Source of the DNA: Pomphorhynchus laevis
Taxonomy: Eukaryota > Acanthocephala > Palaeacanthocephala > Echinorhynchida > Pomphorhynchidae
Assembly (NCBI GenBank): GCA_012934845.2
Contig: WNNJ02002411.1
Span: 32,288-96,287, forward strand
Direction of reading: 5' to 3'
Length of the DNA stretch: 64,000 nt
Positions within the stretch are counted from its first letter, which is position 1. Each line of letters starts with the position of its first letter. Positions 1 to 11,758 of the stretch are shown here, piece after piece. Made by a program: the position numbers and the translations under genes. The notes under the pieces were generated by a model, which was not told where the DNA came from, ran no database searches, and saw only the letters and a list, made by a program, of their open reading frames with translations.

Positions 1-1668
1 GGGTCTTTAACCCCCTAAGAGTTCAATCAAGGCGGACTATGCTGGGTAAGCGAGATATGAAGAGCTCAAGAAACCTTAGCCTTTGATCTTGCGGACGTCT
101 TCTTGAGAAGAATACTAATCCCGAGATAGCCCAAGTGTCCCAGAGGCGCACCTGAACTTTCTCTTTCAATGACTGATGCTGGGCCCGTTTCAGAGCCCAC
201 CTATCTCAGGATATGTTTAAGTCTATCCAGGTCGGCTTTCGCTGACTGGTTCACCGTAACGGTGAACCTCAACTATTTTATTCGACCCGTGAAGGCAGGG
301 AGGGGTTGATTAGTCGACATGAAGGAGAGAGCAGTGAGTGCTAATCTCTCAAGGTTTTGCTTTGTTGCAGGGTTGCCATGGAAGACAACCACCTGCGATT
401 TCGCAGAGTTTAATATAAGATTAAACTTGGGTAAGTTGTTTTTTAATCTTAAAAAGAATCGGCTGATGTCAGAAACTTCGTCTTTGCACCGGTGTCCAGA
501 GAACAGGACTGTTTGTCATCGGCATACACCACAAGACGTTGTTCGCGTTTAAATATTTTGAATAGGTTAATGGAGGCAGCAAGATACAAGATAGGAGAAA
601 GTGGGGAACTTTGAGGAACATCCGTAATAGGGTAAAACTGCCGTGCATTAGAGTCGTTTTCATAATAGAATCGCTTGGTGTACAGCAGTATCTCCACCCT
701 GTTAACAATTCTCGCAGGCAACTCAAGGAACCTGAGAGAAGAGATAACGAAAGGAATAGAGATGCGGTCAAATGCAGCAGAAAGGTTAAGGAAAACAGTC
801 ACAGCAAGTTGATGAATATTCACCAGACTAAACTGATGCACTTCACTTACAGTCGAATGGACTGAGTGACCTTTGACGAACCCATCGAAACCTCGTGGGA
901 TTAAGTTTCGCTTACTTAGATGATCACGGATTTTACGCGCAGGTGCTTTCTCGTATATCGACACGAGTGAATTATGAATCGAAATGGGCCGCAGGTCTTT
1001 AGGACAAGAGACCGGGTTTTTCTTTGAAATAAAAACACGTCTACTATTGTTGATGCCGGCCACATCGGAAGGGGTGGCTAAAAGCATTGTGACGTCCACT
1101 CTTCTTCTTTGTTCGGCTGTCAAAAGTTGACAGACACGAGACGAGAGTGGATCCATGGATATGGCTCCACTCTCGTCTCGTGGAGTGGAGGTGCCCGAAA
1201 GAGGCCCCCAGGAGTTAAGAATATCCTCTACTCCTGAAGTCTCCCCAAGGCACGATTGGTTGAGATGATTGAGTGACTCCATAATTATGTAAGGAAAGTG
1301 ACCCCTCCAAAACCCTATCTAGACCTTTTTTTCAATTCAGCCTAGTGCTCTATCCTTCTAACAGACACACTTCTCCTTCTTGAATATCTTCTAGAAGGAA
1401 GACTGGGATGGATTAAGGAAAACAATGATTGCCTTATCCTTACCCAGTTAGAACCTATATCTAGTGCTCCAATATTCTTTCGAGAGAAATTGCCTGGCGG
1501 ACGCAGAGAGATTGGTAAGACCGAGCATATACGCGAAGGTCTTGAGTTTTGTTGGAGTGAGACTGTAAACACAATTTTTGGAGGTAGTCGAAAGCATCTC
1601 GTTAGCTTGCGAATAGAGGTATTTCACTGAAGGATATTCAGTGAAAAAGGATCACGATTACTCTGCAT
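1..1668 (-). pseudogene. ORF2 (endonuclease-RT) of LINE copy 1, endonuclease deleted, 3' end outside window
   Basis: The start codon at 1668 gives an MQ-N-RDPFSLNILQ-like N-terminus as in copy 3. The sequence then jumps near 1635 from the LNILQ segment straight to YLYSQANE, so almost the whole APE endonuclease is missing. The RT part (about 1282-450) keeps PKDLRPISIHNSLVSIYE, FLNLSAAFDRISIPFV, DVPQSSPLSPILYLAAS and VVYADDKQ. Intact copies have GVPQGSPLSP and YADDTT, so G-to-S changes and frameshifts mark decay. The protein runs off the window edge. Confidence 0.8.
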
Positions 1669-1843
1669 TGTGTTAGGTTAGCTGGGTGGGAATGCCTCAT
1701 CCATAGACCGAGCTGGGTGACGGAAATGTTGTCCTTCCCGCCACCAACTCCGTTGGTGAAGGCATTGCCCACGGGCAGTGCCTTCATTTCTCTAGGAGGC
1801 CTTAACGTCTTTTTCCTTTAGGAATTCGCCAATTTTGAGGGGG

Positions 1844-2915
1844 TTATGGCGTTAGCCGAGGCGCCTTCTTTTTAGTTTTAGCCATGACTTGCTGTCTAGG
1901 AATTTCAGGAGCGGAATACATTACCGAAAGTATATTGGCGACCAAACTCTCCATCTGCTTAAGGGTGGATTGTTTGTTAGTATTGATAATTCTGGGAAGA
2001 TTTTTGTCCGAAATCCTTGAGGCGGCTGCAAAAAAACTTGAGTCGTCTCTTTTGACTTTAACCGGAGAGAAAAATTTGTTACGATATTGTTTAAAGAAGG
2101 AACATTTACGGGACCATACGATGATCCCCACCACATTTGGAACACAAGGGGTGCAACGCACTTATCCCCGCTGACTAAGCTTTGACATGTTTGAAGGCTG
2201 CAGACTCCACAAAACTTGTTACTAGATCAGCTGGATCCCTAATGCCCCATTTATGGCATTTATCGCAATGGGGGAAGGTAAGATCCTCGACGTTTACCAA
2301 AGAGAATCTTAAATTATATCCTAGGAACGGGCTAATGGATGTTTTCGCTAGAGTCTCCGCAATCTCTAAATGAGCTGAACAAAACGCCACAGGCAGGGGA
2401 AATCCATTTTTTTCTTTACCGATATGAATTTAGTTACTTTAAAAAGTACAGTGAGTGCATCGATATAAATATTCTCCAGGTGTGAAGGTACATTGTTTAT
2501 TTTAACTTACGCTGATATAGGTATTAGTTGTAATGAAGCTAAATGGTTCAAATTTGAATTAACGAAGAGTTCGTATTCCTTCGCTAAATCATTGGTCGAG
2601 AAGGATACCTTGTATTTCAGTTTCATGAAATTTTACTGTATAAACAAGAATCCGATTATTATAGTTGTTAACAAAATGTCTCAAAAACACGTTAAACATG
2701 TTATGCCTTTCTAATGGCTTAGAAAGCTTGATTACCAACAAGTTCTTAAGTTTAGGGGATTGAACCCTTTCACCCGGCATATTATCGGATAACAAATCAC
2801 TTACTTGAGTGTCGAAATTTCCAGAAGAAATCGTTAGATTACCTTTAGAATCAACCATTTTGCTTAATTTTTGGAAATTGGTTGAAGCACCAACGTCGTT
2901 TTTAACATAGCACAT
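1844..2915 (-). pseudogene. ORF1 (gag-like) of LINE copy 1, broken
   Basis: Start MCYVKNDVGA at 2915. The reading frame then shifts and carries stops. Recognisable blocks in order: SPKLKNLLVIKLSKPLERHN, then AFCSAHLEIAETLAKTS, then PHCDKCHKWG, which is the first half of a CCHC knuckle, then a C-terminal segment ending near 1844. The equivalent protein in copy 3 has further knuckles, which are frameshifted or lost here. Expected role: RNA binding in the retrotransposition particle. No intact product is possible. Confidence 0.75.
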
Positions 2916-3027
2916 GTTGTTGCTTGTAAATGAATAAAGATGTTCTTAAATACAACCAATGTTAGTGTTATATAACAACTAAATAAAATAAAAAAGAAAC
3001 ATGTATCAAAAATACAAGAAGGAAAAG

Positions 3028-5517
3028 TTAGTTTACCAGTCGCGAAGAAAAGTCTTCTTTAATCTTTAAGGCCTCAGGTCCAGCGAGATCTAAGCCCTCC
3101 AGCCAATCCAACACGCCGCTCTCCGACTGAACCACCCGGGGTCTTTACCAACCCAACGAATCCAATCGAGGCGGACAATGCTCGGTAATCGCGAGATGAG
3201 GAGCTTAAGAAACCTTAGTCTTTGTTCTGGCGGACGTCCTCTTGAAAAAAGACCAATCCCGAGATAGCCCAAGTACCCCAGAGGCGCACTCGGGTATTCT
3301 CTTTCAATGATAGATGTTGGGCCCGTTTCAAGGCCCATCTAGCTTTCTTCAGGATACGTTTAAGTCTATCCAGGTCGCCTTTTGCCGACCAGTTAACCGT
3401 AACAGTGAACCCCACGTATTATACTCGACTCGTGAATACAAGGAGGGGTTGATTAGTCAAGATGGAGTTGAGCGCAGAGAGTGCTAGTCTCTTAAGTTTA
3501 CGCTTTGTTGCAGGTGCGCCATGATAGACAACCACCTGCGATTTGAAGGAGTTTAAAACAAGGTTTGAAATGGGCAGCTGGTCTTTTAATCTTGTAAAGA
3601 AACGCCTGATGCCATAGACTACATCTTTGCACCTGCGACCAGAGAACAGGGCTGTGTTATCATCAGCGTATACCACAAGATTTTGATCGCGTTTGAATTT
3701 TTTGTAGAGTTCCATGGAGGCAGCAAGATACAAGATTAGAGAAAGTAAGAAGCCTTGAGGCACACCTGTAATAGAGTAGAGCTGACGTGCATAAGGTCAT
3801 CTTCATAGAAGAATCGCTTGGTGTACAGCAATATTTCCACCCTGTTAACAATTCTCGCAGGCAACCCGAGGGACCTGAGAGAAGTGATAACAAAAGGAAT
3901 GGAAATGCGGTCAAATGCAGCAGAGAAGTCAAGAAAAACAGCCACAGCAAGCTGATGACTGTTATCTTGACAAAACTGCTCCACTTCACCTATTGCTGAA
4001 TGGACCGAGCGATCTTTATTGTACCCATGAAAACCTGGTGGGATTAAATTTCGCCTACTTAGATGATCGCGGATTTTACGCGCAAACGCTTTTTCGTAAA
4101 TGGAGATGAGGAAGTTTTGAATCGAAATGGGTCGCAGATCTTTAGAACATGAAATCTACTTCTTTTTAGGTAAAAAAACACGACGGCTGATGTTTATTTC
4201 AGCAATGTCGGACCGGGAGACTAATAGCATTGTTATTACGACCTCCTTTCTCTGACTGTCTGTCAAAAGCTGACAAACACGAGTGAAAAGTGGCGCATGG
4301 GTTCTGTAGGTGCCTGGGAGTGTCCCCTAGGAGTTAAGGATATCTGTAACAGGCAAATCCCTATTTCTGAAGTCACACCAAGGCTGGATTGGTTTGGGTG
4401 ATAGGGTGGCTCTATAATTGTGTAGGGATAGTGATTCCTCCAAAATTTTATCAAGGCCTATTCTACCTATCCAGCCTAATGCTCTATCCTTCCAACAGAC
4501 AAACTTATCCTTCTTGAATATCTTCCAGAAGGATGACTGAGAAGGGTTAAGGCGAGAAATGCTTGCCTTATCTCTGATCAGCTGAAACCTATATCTAGTG
4601 CTCTAGTGTTCATTCGAGAGTGCTTGTATGGCGGGAACAGAGAGATTATGAAGGCGTAGCAATTAACTAGGACCTTGAGTTTTGTTGGAGTGGGATTGTA
4701 TATACGACCTTTATAGGTAGTCAATAGTATCGCGGTAGCTTGCGAAGAGAGGTAGGTATTAAATTCGGTCAAACTCTCATTCCTAATTCGGGGGAAGAGT
4801 TGGATAGCTGCATGAAAGAAGGCCACCCTGACGAGATCAAAGAGGAACCTTCTCAGCAACGTATCTTCCTCTAACCTCCAACGAATTAGGTCATGAGAGG
4901 TGGTCTGTTGTTGGCGCGACTGCTCCGTACAGATGAGTCTCAACAACCACATCTTATGAAGCAGTAATATGTCGAGGAGTGAATTAGTTGTTGAGCAATG
5001 TAAGGTGGGGGATGGTGGTTTGTGAATAAGGTAGTCGTTCACGGCTCTGCGGTTTGCTGCATTAATCCTACGACCAGTTATGTCGTTGAAGTCACCAAGT
5101 AACATGTCATAGCCACTACCTAATGTACTATCCAGAAGGTCACGGTTGTTGTGAATTTCTCCTGGCCGTATATAAATATTGGCTGTACTGATGCATTTAA
5201 CGTTCTTACGAAGTGATATAGCTAAACAAGATATGGCTGGACAAGAATAGTTAAGAAAAAGGAAAGATCTTAAGGAGTATTTAACTAAGGTTAAAATATC
5301 TTGAGATTATGAGGAGTGAGGAGGGTTATATACGGAGTGAAGTGAGTGTATATATGCTGAGGGATAAATCGAGTAATGTCCTGAGGAATACGGATAGACC
5401 GCGTCTTCTGAAGGACTATAACATCTGCATCTCTACCAGATTAAAGGCTAAGGGCAGAAACACCTCCCGAAGTCCACTGAAGGATATTCAGTGAAAAGGG
5501 ATCTTATTACTTTGCAT
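3028..5517 (-). pseudogene. ORF2 (APE endonuclease-RT) of LINE copy 2, broken
   Basis: The start at 5517 aligns with the copy 3 ORF2 start. The endonuclease half shows GRDADVIVLQKTRS and GSGYDMLLGDFNDITGR (4578-5105), the family equivalents of the catalytic ET and GDFN blocks. The RT half (about 4140-3420) has FLDFSAAFDRISIPFVI, then a frameshift, then MPQGFLLSLILYLAAS and VVYADDNTALFSGRRCKDVV. The thumb reads WAISGLVFFQEDVR. The C-terminus ends LDLAGPEALKIKEDF at the stop near 3028. Multiple frameshifts make it nonfunctional. Confidence 0.8.
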
Positions 5518-5649
5518 TGTATTAGTTTAGCTAGAAGGGGATTGCCACACCCCAGACAGAGCTAGGGGTGGAAGGATTGCCTCCTCCACCACTAGCGACG
5601 CCCAGAGTGGGTACTTGCCCCCGGGCATTCTCATCATTTCCCTTTGAGG

Positions 5650-6391
5650 CGCTTATGTTCCAGCCCTTCAGCATTTTGTCGATCTTTATGGGGGGAACGG
5701 CATGGGCCGAAGCCGCTCGTTTCTTGGATTCCTGAAGAGCCGGAACAGAAGCTGTCGGGGGGAGAACATGACAGACAGTTGGTAGGCGATCAGTTTCTCC
5801 ATATCCTTTAGTGTAGACTGTTTTTGTGCATGCAGCAAACGTATGATGCTGTTATCTGACATTCTTGTGACCGCCTTCGCCGCACTGGATGTAGGCACTC
5901 TTGGGAGATGAGTACTGTTTCTCCCGATCACTGTACGAAGATTGTAAACTTTGAACAACAATTCCAACTCTTGAATATCATCTTTTTCTAACAAGGATGG
6001 AATATTAGAAACTGAGTGAGGCCATGATAGGAAGACTTTTCAAAGAAGCCGCATTCGAAAGATTTTTCTGGAAAAAATTTCATACTCCTATGCTAAACCA
6101 GGAGTTGCGAAGGAGATTTTGATTTCGGATTCGTAATACCGTATAGAGTTGAATAACACACGGTTTTTGTAAAATATTGTAAATTCACGCAGAAACACGT
6201 TAAACAAATTGTGTCGTTCAATAGGTTTTAGTAATTTTATAATCGTTAGATTTTTTGCCTTTCGAAAAGAGGAAAGTTCCCCTATCCATTCATTGGTGTT
6301 AGATAATAAATCGCTTACCTTGAACGCTGTATTCAAAGAAAAAACCTGTATATTGTCGAAGTTTAGATTTTTTCCATTCCGTTTTGGGCAT
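5650..6391 (-). pseudogene. ORF1 (gag-like) of LINE copy 2, internally deleted
   Basis: Starts MPKTEWKKSK at 6391 and continues with KAKNLTIIKLLKPIERHNLF and YKNRVLFNSIRYYESEIKIS, the conserved N-terminal block. A frame change leads to LEKDDIQELELLFKVYNLRT and IGRNSTHLPRV. The zinc-knuckle module of copy 3 is missing, so nucleic-acid binding would be lost. Ends just before the ORF2 leader. Confidence 0.7.
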
Positions 6392-6559
6392 TATTGACAC
6401 TTTTACACTATTGTACATTTCACACTTCGTTCTTTTATGTTGTTGCTTGTCAACAACAACGATTTTATTAAATACATCAATGACCTATAAGTAGCATGCA
6501 AGAAAAAAAACAGACAGTCATATCATAGTCAGAAAAAAACGGCAGCACAATTTCGGTCT

Positions 6560-9048
6560 TCAACAATTCAAGTCCTCTACTTTCTCTTCTATGGCCTCAA
6601 ATCCACGGGGATCTGAGCCCACCAACCGATCCAACACGCCGCCTTTCGACTGAACCACCCGGGGTCTTTCACCCCCCCCGAAGAATCCAATCGAGACGGA
6701 CTATGCTGGGTAAACGAGAGACGAGGAGCTTAAGAAACCTTAGCCTTTGCTCTGGGGGACGTCCTCTAGAAAAGAAGACTAATCCCGAGATAGCCCAAGT
6801 GCCCCAGAGGCGCACCTGGGCTTTCCCTTTCAATGACAGATGTTGAGCCCGTTTCAGGGCCCACCTAGCTTTCTTCAGGATACATTTGAATCTATCCAGA
6901 TCGGCTTTCGCCGACCAGTTCACCGTAACGGTGAACCCCAGGTATTTTACTCGACTTGTAAAGGTGGGGAGTGGTTCAGAGGCGAATATGGAGGAGAGCG
7001 CAGAGAGTGCTAGTCTCTTAAGTTTTTTCTTTGTTGCAGGGGAGCCATGAAAGACTACCACCTGCGATTTTGCAGAGTTTAAAATAATATTGGATTGGGG
7101 TAGCTGGTCTTTTAATCTTGAAAAGAAACGGCTGATGTCAGAGACTACGTCTTTACACCTGCGTCCAGTGAACAGGGCTGTGGTGTCATCAGCGTACACC
7201 ACTAGACGTTGTTCGCGTTTAAATATTTTGAATAATTTAATAGAGGCAGCAAGGTATAAGATAGGAGAAAGTGGGGAACCTTGAGGCACACCCGTAATAG
7301 GGTAGAACTGACGCGCATCTGGGTCGTCTTCATAGTAAAAACGCTTGGTATACAGCAGGATCTCCACTCTGTTCACAATTCTCGCAGGCAACCCGAGGGA
7401 CCTGAGAGAAGAGATCACAAAAGGAATGGAGATGCGATCAAATGCAGCAGAAAAGTCAAGGAAAACAGCCACAACTAAACGATGGCTATTATCCCGACAA
7501 AACTGCTCCACCTCACCAACTGCTGAATGGACCGAGCGACCTTTGACGAACCCATGAAAACCTGGAGGGATCAAATTACGCCTACTTAAATGGTCGCGGA
7601 TTTTACGCGCAAGCGCTTTTTCGTAAATTGACACGAGGGCATTTTGAATCGAAATGGGTCGCAGATCTTTAGGGCATGAGCAGGATTTTTTCTTAAGAAT
7701 AAAAACACGCTTACTAATATTGATGCCTGCTACATCGGATGGGGATGCTAAAAGCATTGTGACGGCCACCTCTCTTCTCTGATCAGCTGTCAAAAGCTGA
7801 CACCCGAGAAGAAAGTGGAGCGATGGATTTGGAGGTGCCCGGGAGTGGACCCCAGGAGTTAAGGATATCCGTTACAGATAGATCCCTACTCCTGAAGTTA
7901 CACCAAGGCGGGATTGGTTGAGGTGATTGAGTGGCTCCATAGTTGTGTAGGGCTAGTGACTCCTCTAAAACTTTATCAAGGCCTACATTCCCTATCCAAC
8001 CCAATGCTCTATCCTTCCAGCAAACACACTTCTTCTTCTTGAAAATCTTCCAAAACGAAGACTGAGAAGGACTAAGGCGAGCAATACTCGTCCTATCCTT
8101 ACTCAGCTGGAACCTATATCTAGTGCTCCAGTATTCATTCGAGAGAGCCTGTCTGGCGGAAACAGAGAGATTAGGGAGGTTCAGCAATTTCGCTAGGACC
8201 TTGAGTTTCGTCGGAGTGGGATTGTATATACGACCTTTATAAGTAGTCGATAAAATCGCGTTAGCTTGCGAAAAGAGGTAGGTATTAAATTCGGTCATAC
8301 TCTCATTTCCTATTATGGGAAAGAGTTGGATAGCCGCTTGAAAGAAAGCCACTCTGATCGGATCAAAGTGAAACCTCCTTCGAAGCAACGTATCTTCCTC
8401 AATTCTCCAACGAATTAGGTCATGAGAGGTGGACAATTGCTGGCGCGATTGCTCTGTGCAGAGGGGCTTTAACAACCACCTCGAGTGAAGCAGTAAAATA
8501 TCGAGGACTGAATTTGTTGATATGCAATGAAAGGTAGGGGAAGGTGGTTTGTGAATAAGATAACCGTTCCTAGCTCTGCGAAGTGCTGCATTGATCCAAC
8601 AACCAGTTCTGTCGTTGAAATCACCAAGTATCATGTCGTAGCCGCTGTCGATAATACTATCCAGGGTGACACGGTTTTTGTGTATCTCCCCAGGACGGAT
8701 GTAGACATTGGCAAGACTGAGGCGTTTACCGTTCTTACAGAGTGAAACTACTAAACAAGACATGGCTGGACATGAATAGTTTAATAGGAGGGAGGACCTT
8801 AAAGAGCACTTAATTAAGGTCAAGAGTCCTTGAGATGAAGAGGAGTGATGAGGGGTTATGTACGGAGTATAGTGGGAACAAATGTGCTTTGGGATAAATC
8901 GAGTAATGTCCTGGGGTAGACGGATAGACCGCGTCTCCTGGAGGACTATAACATCTGCATCTCTACCGGATAGAAGTCTAAGGGCAGAAGCACCTCCCGA
9001 ATTCCACTGAAGGATATTCAGTGAAAAAGGCTCACGATTACTCTGCAT
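6560..9048 (-). pseudogene. ORF2 (APE endonuclease + reverse transcriptase) of LINE copy 3
   Basis: Starts MQSNREPFSLNILQWNSGGA at 9048. Endonuclease motifs: DVIVLQETRS, RLSLANVYIRPGEI, YDMILGDFNDRTGCWINAA and STSHDLIRW. After residue about 420 a 2-nt deletion shifts the frame (TCTCGGGTGTCAG against TCTCGTGTCTGTCAG in copies 1 and 6). RT follows at 7793-6669 with CPKDLRPISIQNALVSIYEK, VFLDFSAAFDRIS, GVPQGSPLSPILYLAAS and the catalytic YADD at 7185-7196. The thumb ends VRLDWILRGG. An extra C at about 6670 hides the last 35 residues, ending GSDPRGFEAIEEKVEDL. It catalyses nicking and target-primed reverse transcription. Confidence 0.88.
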
Positions 9049-9181
9049 TGTGGTGGATTAGTTTGATGTGGGATTGCCTTCCTAGAAGGAGCTAGGAACG
9101 GGAAGGTTCCACTTTCCCGTCACTAGAACCATCCGGGGCAGGTACTTGCCCATGGGCAGCATCTTCATTTCCCCTTATTTT

Positions 9182-10308
9182 TTATTCTTCAGGAGATTGC
9201 CAATATTGATAGGAGGGATAGGTTGAGCCGAAGCCCCCTCTTTTTGGATGATGGATTTGCCGTTGATGATGGAATAGTAGGGTTAGTACAGAATGTGGCA
9301 ACAACAGAGGATACTAAAACTTCCATCTTCTTATACATTGTTTCTATACGTATATCAATTGCTCGCATGAGATCATCATCCCTCGTACGAGTGGCAGCAT
9401 TTGCAAAGGTACCAGATTTCGGTTGGGCAGCAGACTTGTTAAATCCACCTTGATATAATTTAAAATGTCTGCATTTTCTGCTCCATGCAGGATGGCTCCC
9501 CCACAGTTAGAGCATAATGGAGGGGATACACATTTTTCTCCTGTCAACAAAGCCGGACACTGGGGGGAGCCACACACCCCACATGTCGATGACTCACTGC
9601 AGCTTGAGGCCCAGTGCCCCCATTTGTGGCACCGACTGCAGTGCGGATATGTGAACTCTTCTTTATCAATGATTGTAAATCTGAGATTAAATCCCATGAA
9701 GTGATTACAAGCTGAATTAGCCAGCGATTCAGCCCGCTCTAGGGAAGCGGAACAAAATCCAACTGGTATTTGATGTCCGCTCTTGCCTATTATTGAACGG
9801 AAGTTAGATATTTTAAATGTTTCTTTTAGTAATTCGATATCATTCTCTTCCAATTGACAAGGGAGGTTAGATACTTTTAGAGTGGCAAGTATGGGTTTAG
9901 AGTATATGGACCCATACTCCGACAGGGACGATTCGAAGTATTTAACATACCCCTTTAAGAGGTCTGAGGTGGTAAACGAAATCTTTAGTTCAGTTTCATA
10001 AAGTTTTACCGAGTTAAAAATGATTCTATTTGATAGTTGCTCTGTAAACGGCCGTAGAAAGAAATTAAACAATAAATGCCTTTCCATAGGCTTTTTGATC
10101 TTTATAATTATCAAATTTTTTAGTTTTGGGATTGGGGGAAGTACTTCCCCATCCCTAGTAGCAATTGAAAACTCACTAACCTTTGGAACAGGCGATTTCA
10201 GAGCAGCATTTACCTGTATTTGGTCATGTTCCTTTGTTTTTACTAGAGAATTGACTGGAATTTTTTTTTACAATCCTTTGTTCCTCCGACACGCTTGTTC
10301 GTACTCAT
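9182..10308 (-). pseudogene. ORF1 (gag with CCHC knuckles) of LINE copy 3
   Basis: The ATG at 10308 gives MSTNKRVGGTKDCKKK. The frame is lost in a 9-A run at about 10261-10269; one more A would open the frame into IPVNSLVKTKEHDQ and on to IPKLKNLIIIKIKKPMERH (10114). The body (10114-9344) has KVSNLPCQLEENDIELLKET and the knuckles PHCSRCHKWGHWASSC, STCGVCGSPQCPAL and SPPLCSNCGG, i.e. two or three CCHC-type zinc modules. The tail is frameshifted near 9430. Expected role: RNA-binding chaperone of the LINE particle. Confidence 0.8.
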
Positions 10309-10459
10309 TTTTTTGTCACTCAGGATAGAATGTTGCTTGTCATTGCACACTAATTTGACTATTGTCAGTGCGTCAAAATATATTGAAACATTTCATGAGC
10401 ATTTCGATGCATTTCACGAGCATTTCAAAACAATAACTACACATTTGTTGCGAGCGAAA

Positions 10460-11749
10460 ATGATGTGCGGTGGTTCAAACGATTTAGCAAAACGCGCAAA
10501 TTTCTATTTAAAAAAAGATGCAGTCAAAGCATTCAAAGGTTACATTTCCAGTGCAAATTTTCACAATTTCCAAGAAGAGAAAATGGTGACTTTTGATACT
10601 TCTACAACGATTACTCCAACTACTAAGGTCAGCAACGTTTTGTGTTCATCAAATGATGGGGAGGTACTCCCCCCTATCCTGAAAATGAAGAACTTAATCA
10701 TCATTAAGCCTACGAAACCTATAGATAAAGATCAGTTATAGAATACATTTTCACGAGATTTTGCTAAAATTTACAAGAACAGAGTTCTTTTCAACAAAGT
10801 AAAACTTTTTCGAGGGGAAATTAAAATCCCTTTGTATCTTTAGACCTACTAACCACTTATTCTGATTTCAAAAAAAATCTCAAAGAACAAGGGGATATAA
10901 TTATTAAGCCAGTTATGGCGTCATTAAAAATAAATAATATTCCGTGCTCGCTAGAAGACGAAGACAAAAAAGTCCTCATGTGCAGATTCCAGATTTCCAA
11001 TATACGGCGAATACTGGCTAGGGATGGTAACCCTATACAGGTAGGTTTCTGTTCCGCATATGTCGACAGAGTGGAAGTTCTCTCTAAATCAGCATCAAAC
11101 CCTTTTATGGGATTTAATCTACACTTTTCGATTGTCGACATTGATGAGTTCACCTACCTCCACTGCAGCTAGTGTCACAAATGGGGGCACTGGGCCTCCA
11201 GCTGCAGTGGGACGCCCACATGTGGTTCGTATGGATCCGCCACATGTTCTTCCTTTTCTTCCAACGACTCTTGCAAGACCCCTCCCATCGTGTACTAACT
11301 GCGGAGGCAGCCATACGGCTTGGCGCAGGTCCTGCCTCAAGTTTAAGGCGTACAAAGCTCAATTTGTTCGGCCGTTCAAAACCGAAACATCCACCTCCTA
11401 TTCAAGCATCGCCGGTCCACATCGGATGGACGACTCTGAGATCACTAAAATAGTGGACCTAAAAATAGAAGCATCACACGAGCGGCTAGAAAGATTCATC
11501 CTAATGGCCACTGAGGCCGTTAACACGAATCTTACAGTGCCACCGTCATCGATTATTCCCGTATCGGAGAAAGGGGGGCTCGGCCCCATCTTCTCCCCCA
11601 ATCAAGATCAGGAAGTTCCTCAAACCAAAAAAGAGGGAAATGAATACATTGACCAGGGGCAAGTACCGACCCTGGATGGAACTAGTGGCGGGGGGGGCAT
11701 CCTCCCTGCACCTAGCTATGTCTTGGTAGGCAATCCCCTATCCAACTAA
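10460..11749 (+). pseudogene. ORF1 (gag with CCHC knuckles) of LINE copy 4, broken
   Basis: Begins MMCGGSNDLAKRANFYLKKD and contains ILKMKNLIIIKPTKPIDKDQ, then a stop at 10739. The frame resumes as MASLKINNIPCSLEDEDKK and FTYLHCS, followed by a stop inside the first knuckle (CHKWGHWASSCS is visible in frame). The C-terminal frame at 11060-11749 ends GGGILPAPSYVLVGNPLSN, 9 nt before the ORF2 ATG. This shows the natural end of ORF1 and the short ORF1-ORF2 spacing in this family. Confidence 0.75.
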
Positions 11750-11758
11750 TCCATCACA

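Larger units (their letters stand above)
1..2930 (-). mobile_element. LINE copy 1 (APE-type, two ORFs), cut by window edge
   Basis: Minus-strand non-LTR retrotransposon reading ORF1 (zinc-knuckle gag) then ORF2 (endonuclease-RT). The 5' end carries the ACAAGCAACA motif shared with copies 2 and 3, and the 3' end lies beyond base 1. It directly follows the 3' end of copy 2 and forms the end of a head-to-tail array. Most of the endonuclease domain is deleted. Higher GC than the flanking AT-rich DNA fits an inserted element. Clade not assigned: the gag plus APE plus RT layout resembles the Jockey/I group. Confidence 0.85.
2960..6445 (-). mobile_element. LINE copy 2, complete in extent but decayed
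   Basis: Second unit of the minus-strand head-to-tail array. Its 5' end has GACAAGCAACA near 6440, immediately after the AATAAAATC tail of copy 3, and its 3' end abuts the 5' end of copy 1 near 2930-2960. It contains ORF1 (5650-6391) and ORF2 (3028-5517). ORF1 is shortened because the zinc-knuckle part is missing. Both ORFs have several stops and frameshifts. Confidence 0.85.
6450..10345 (-). mobile_element. LINE copy 3, most intact copy
   Basis: About 3.9 kb on the minus strand: 5' leader with GACAAGCAACA, ORF1 (10308-about 9182), short spacer, ORF2 (9048-6560), AT-rich 3' UTR and an AATAAA near 6465. Copy 2 begins within a few bases of this tail. Only a few single lesions separate it from a coding element: a slip in the A run of ORF1, a 2-nt loss between endonuclease and RT, and an extra base in a C run near the end of ORF2. 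Confidence 0.9.
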
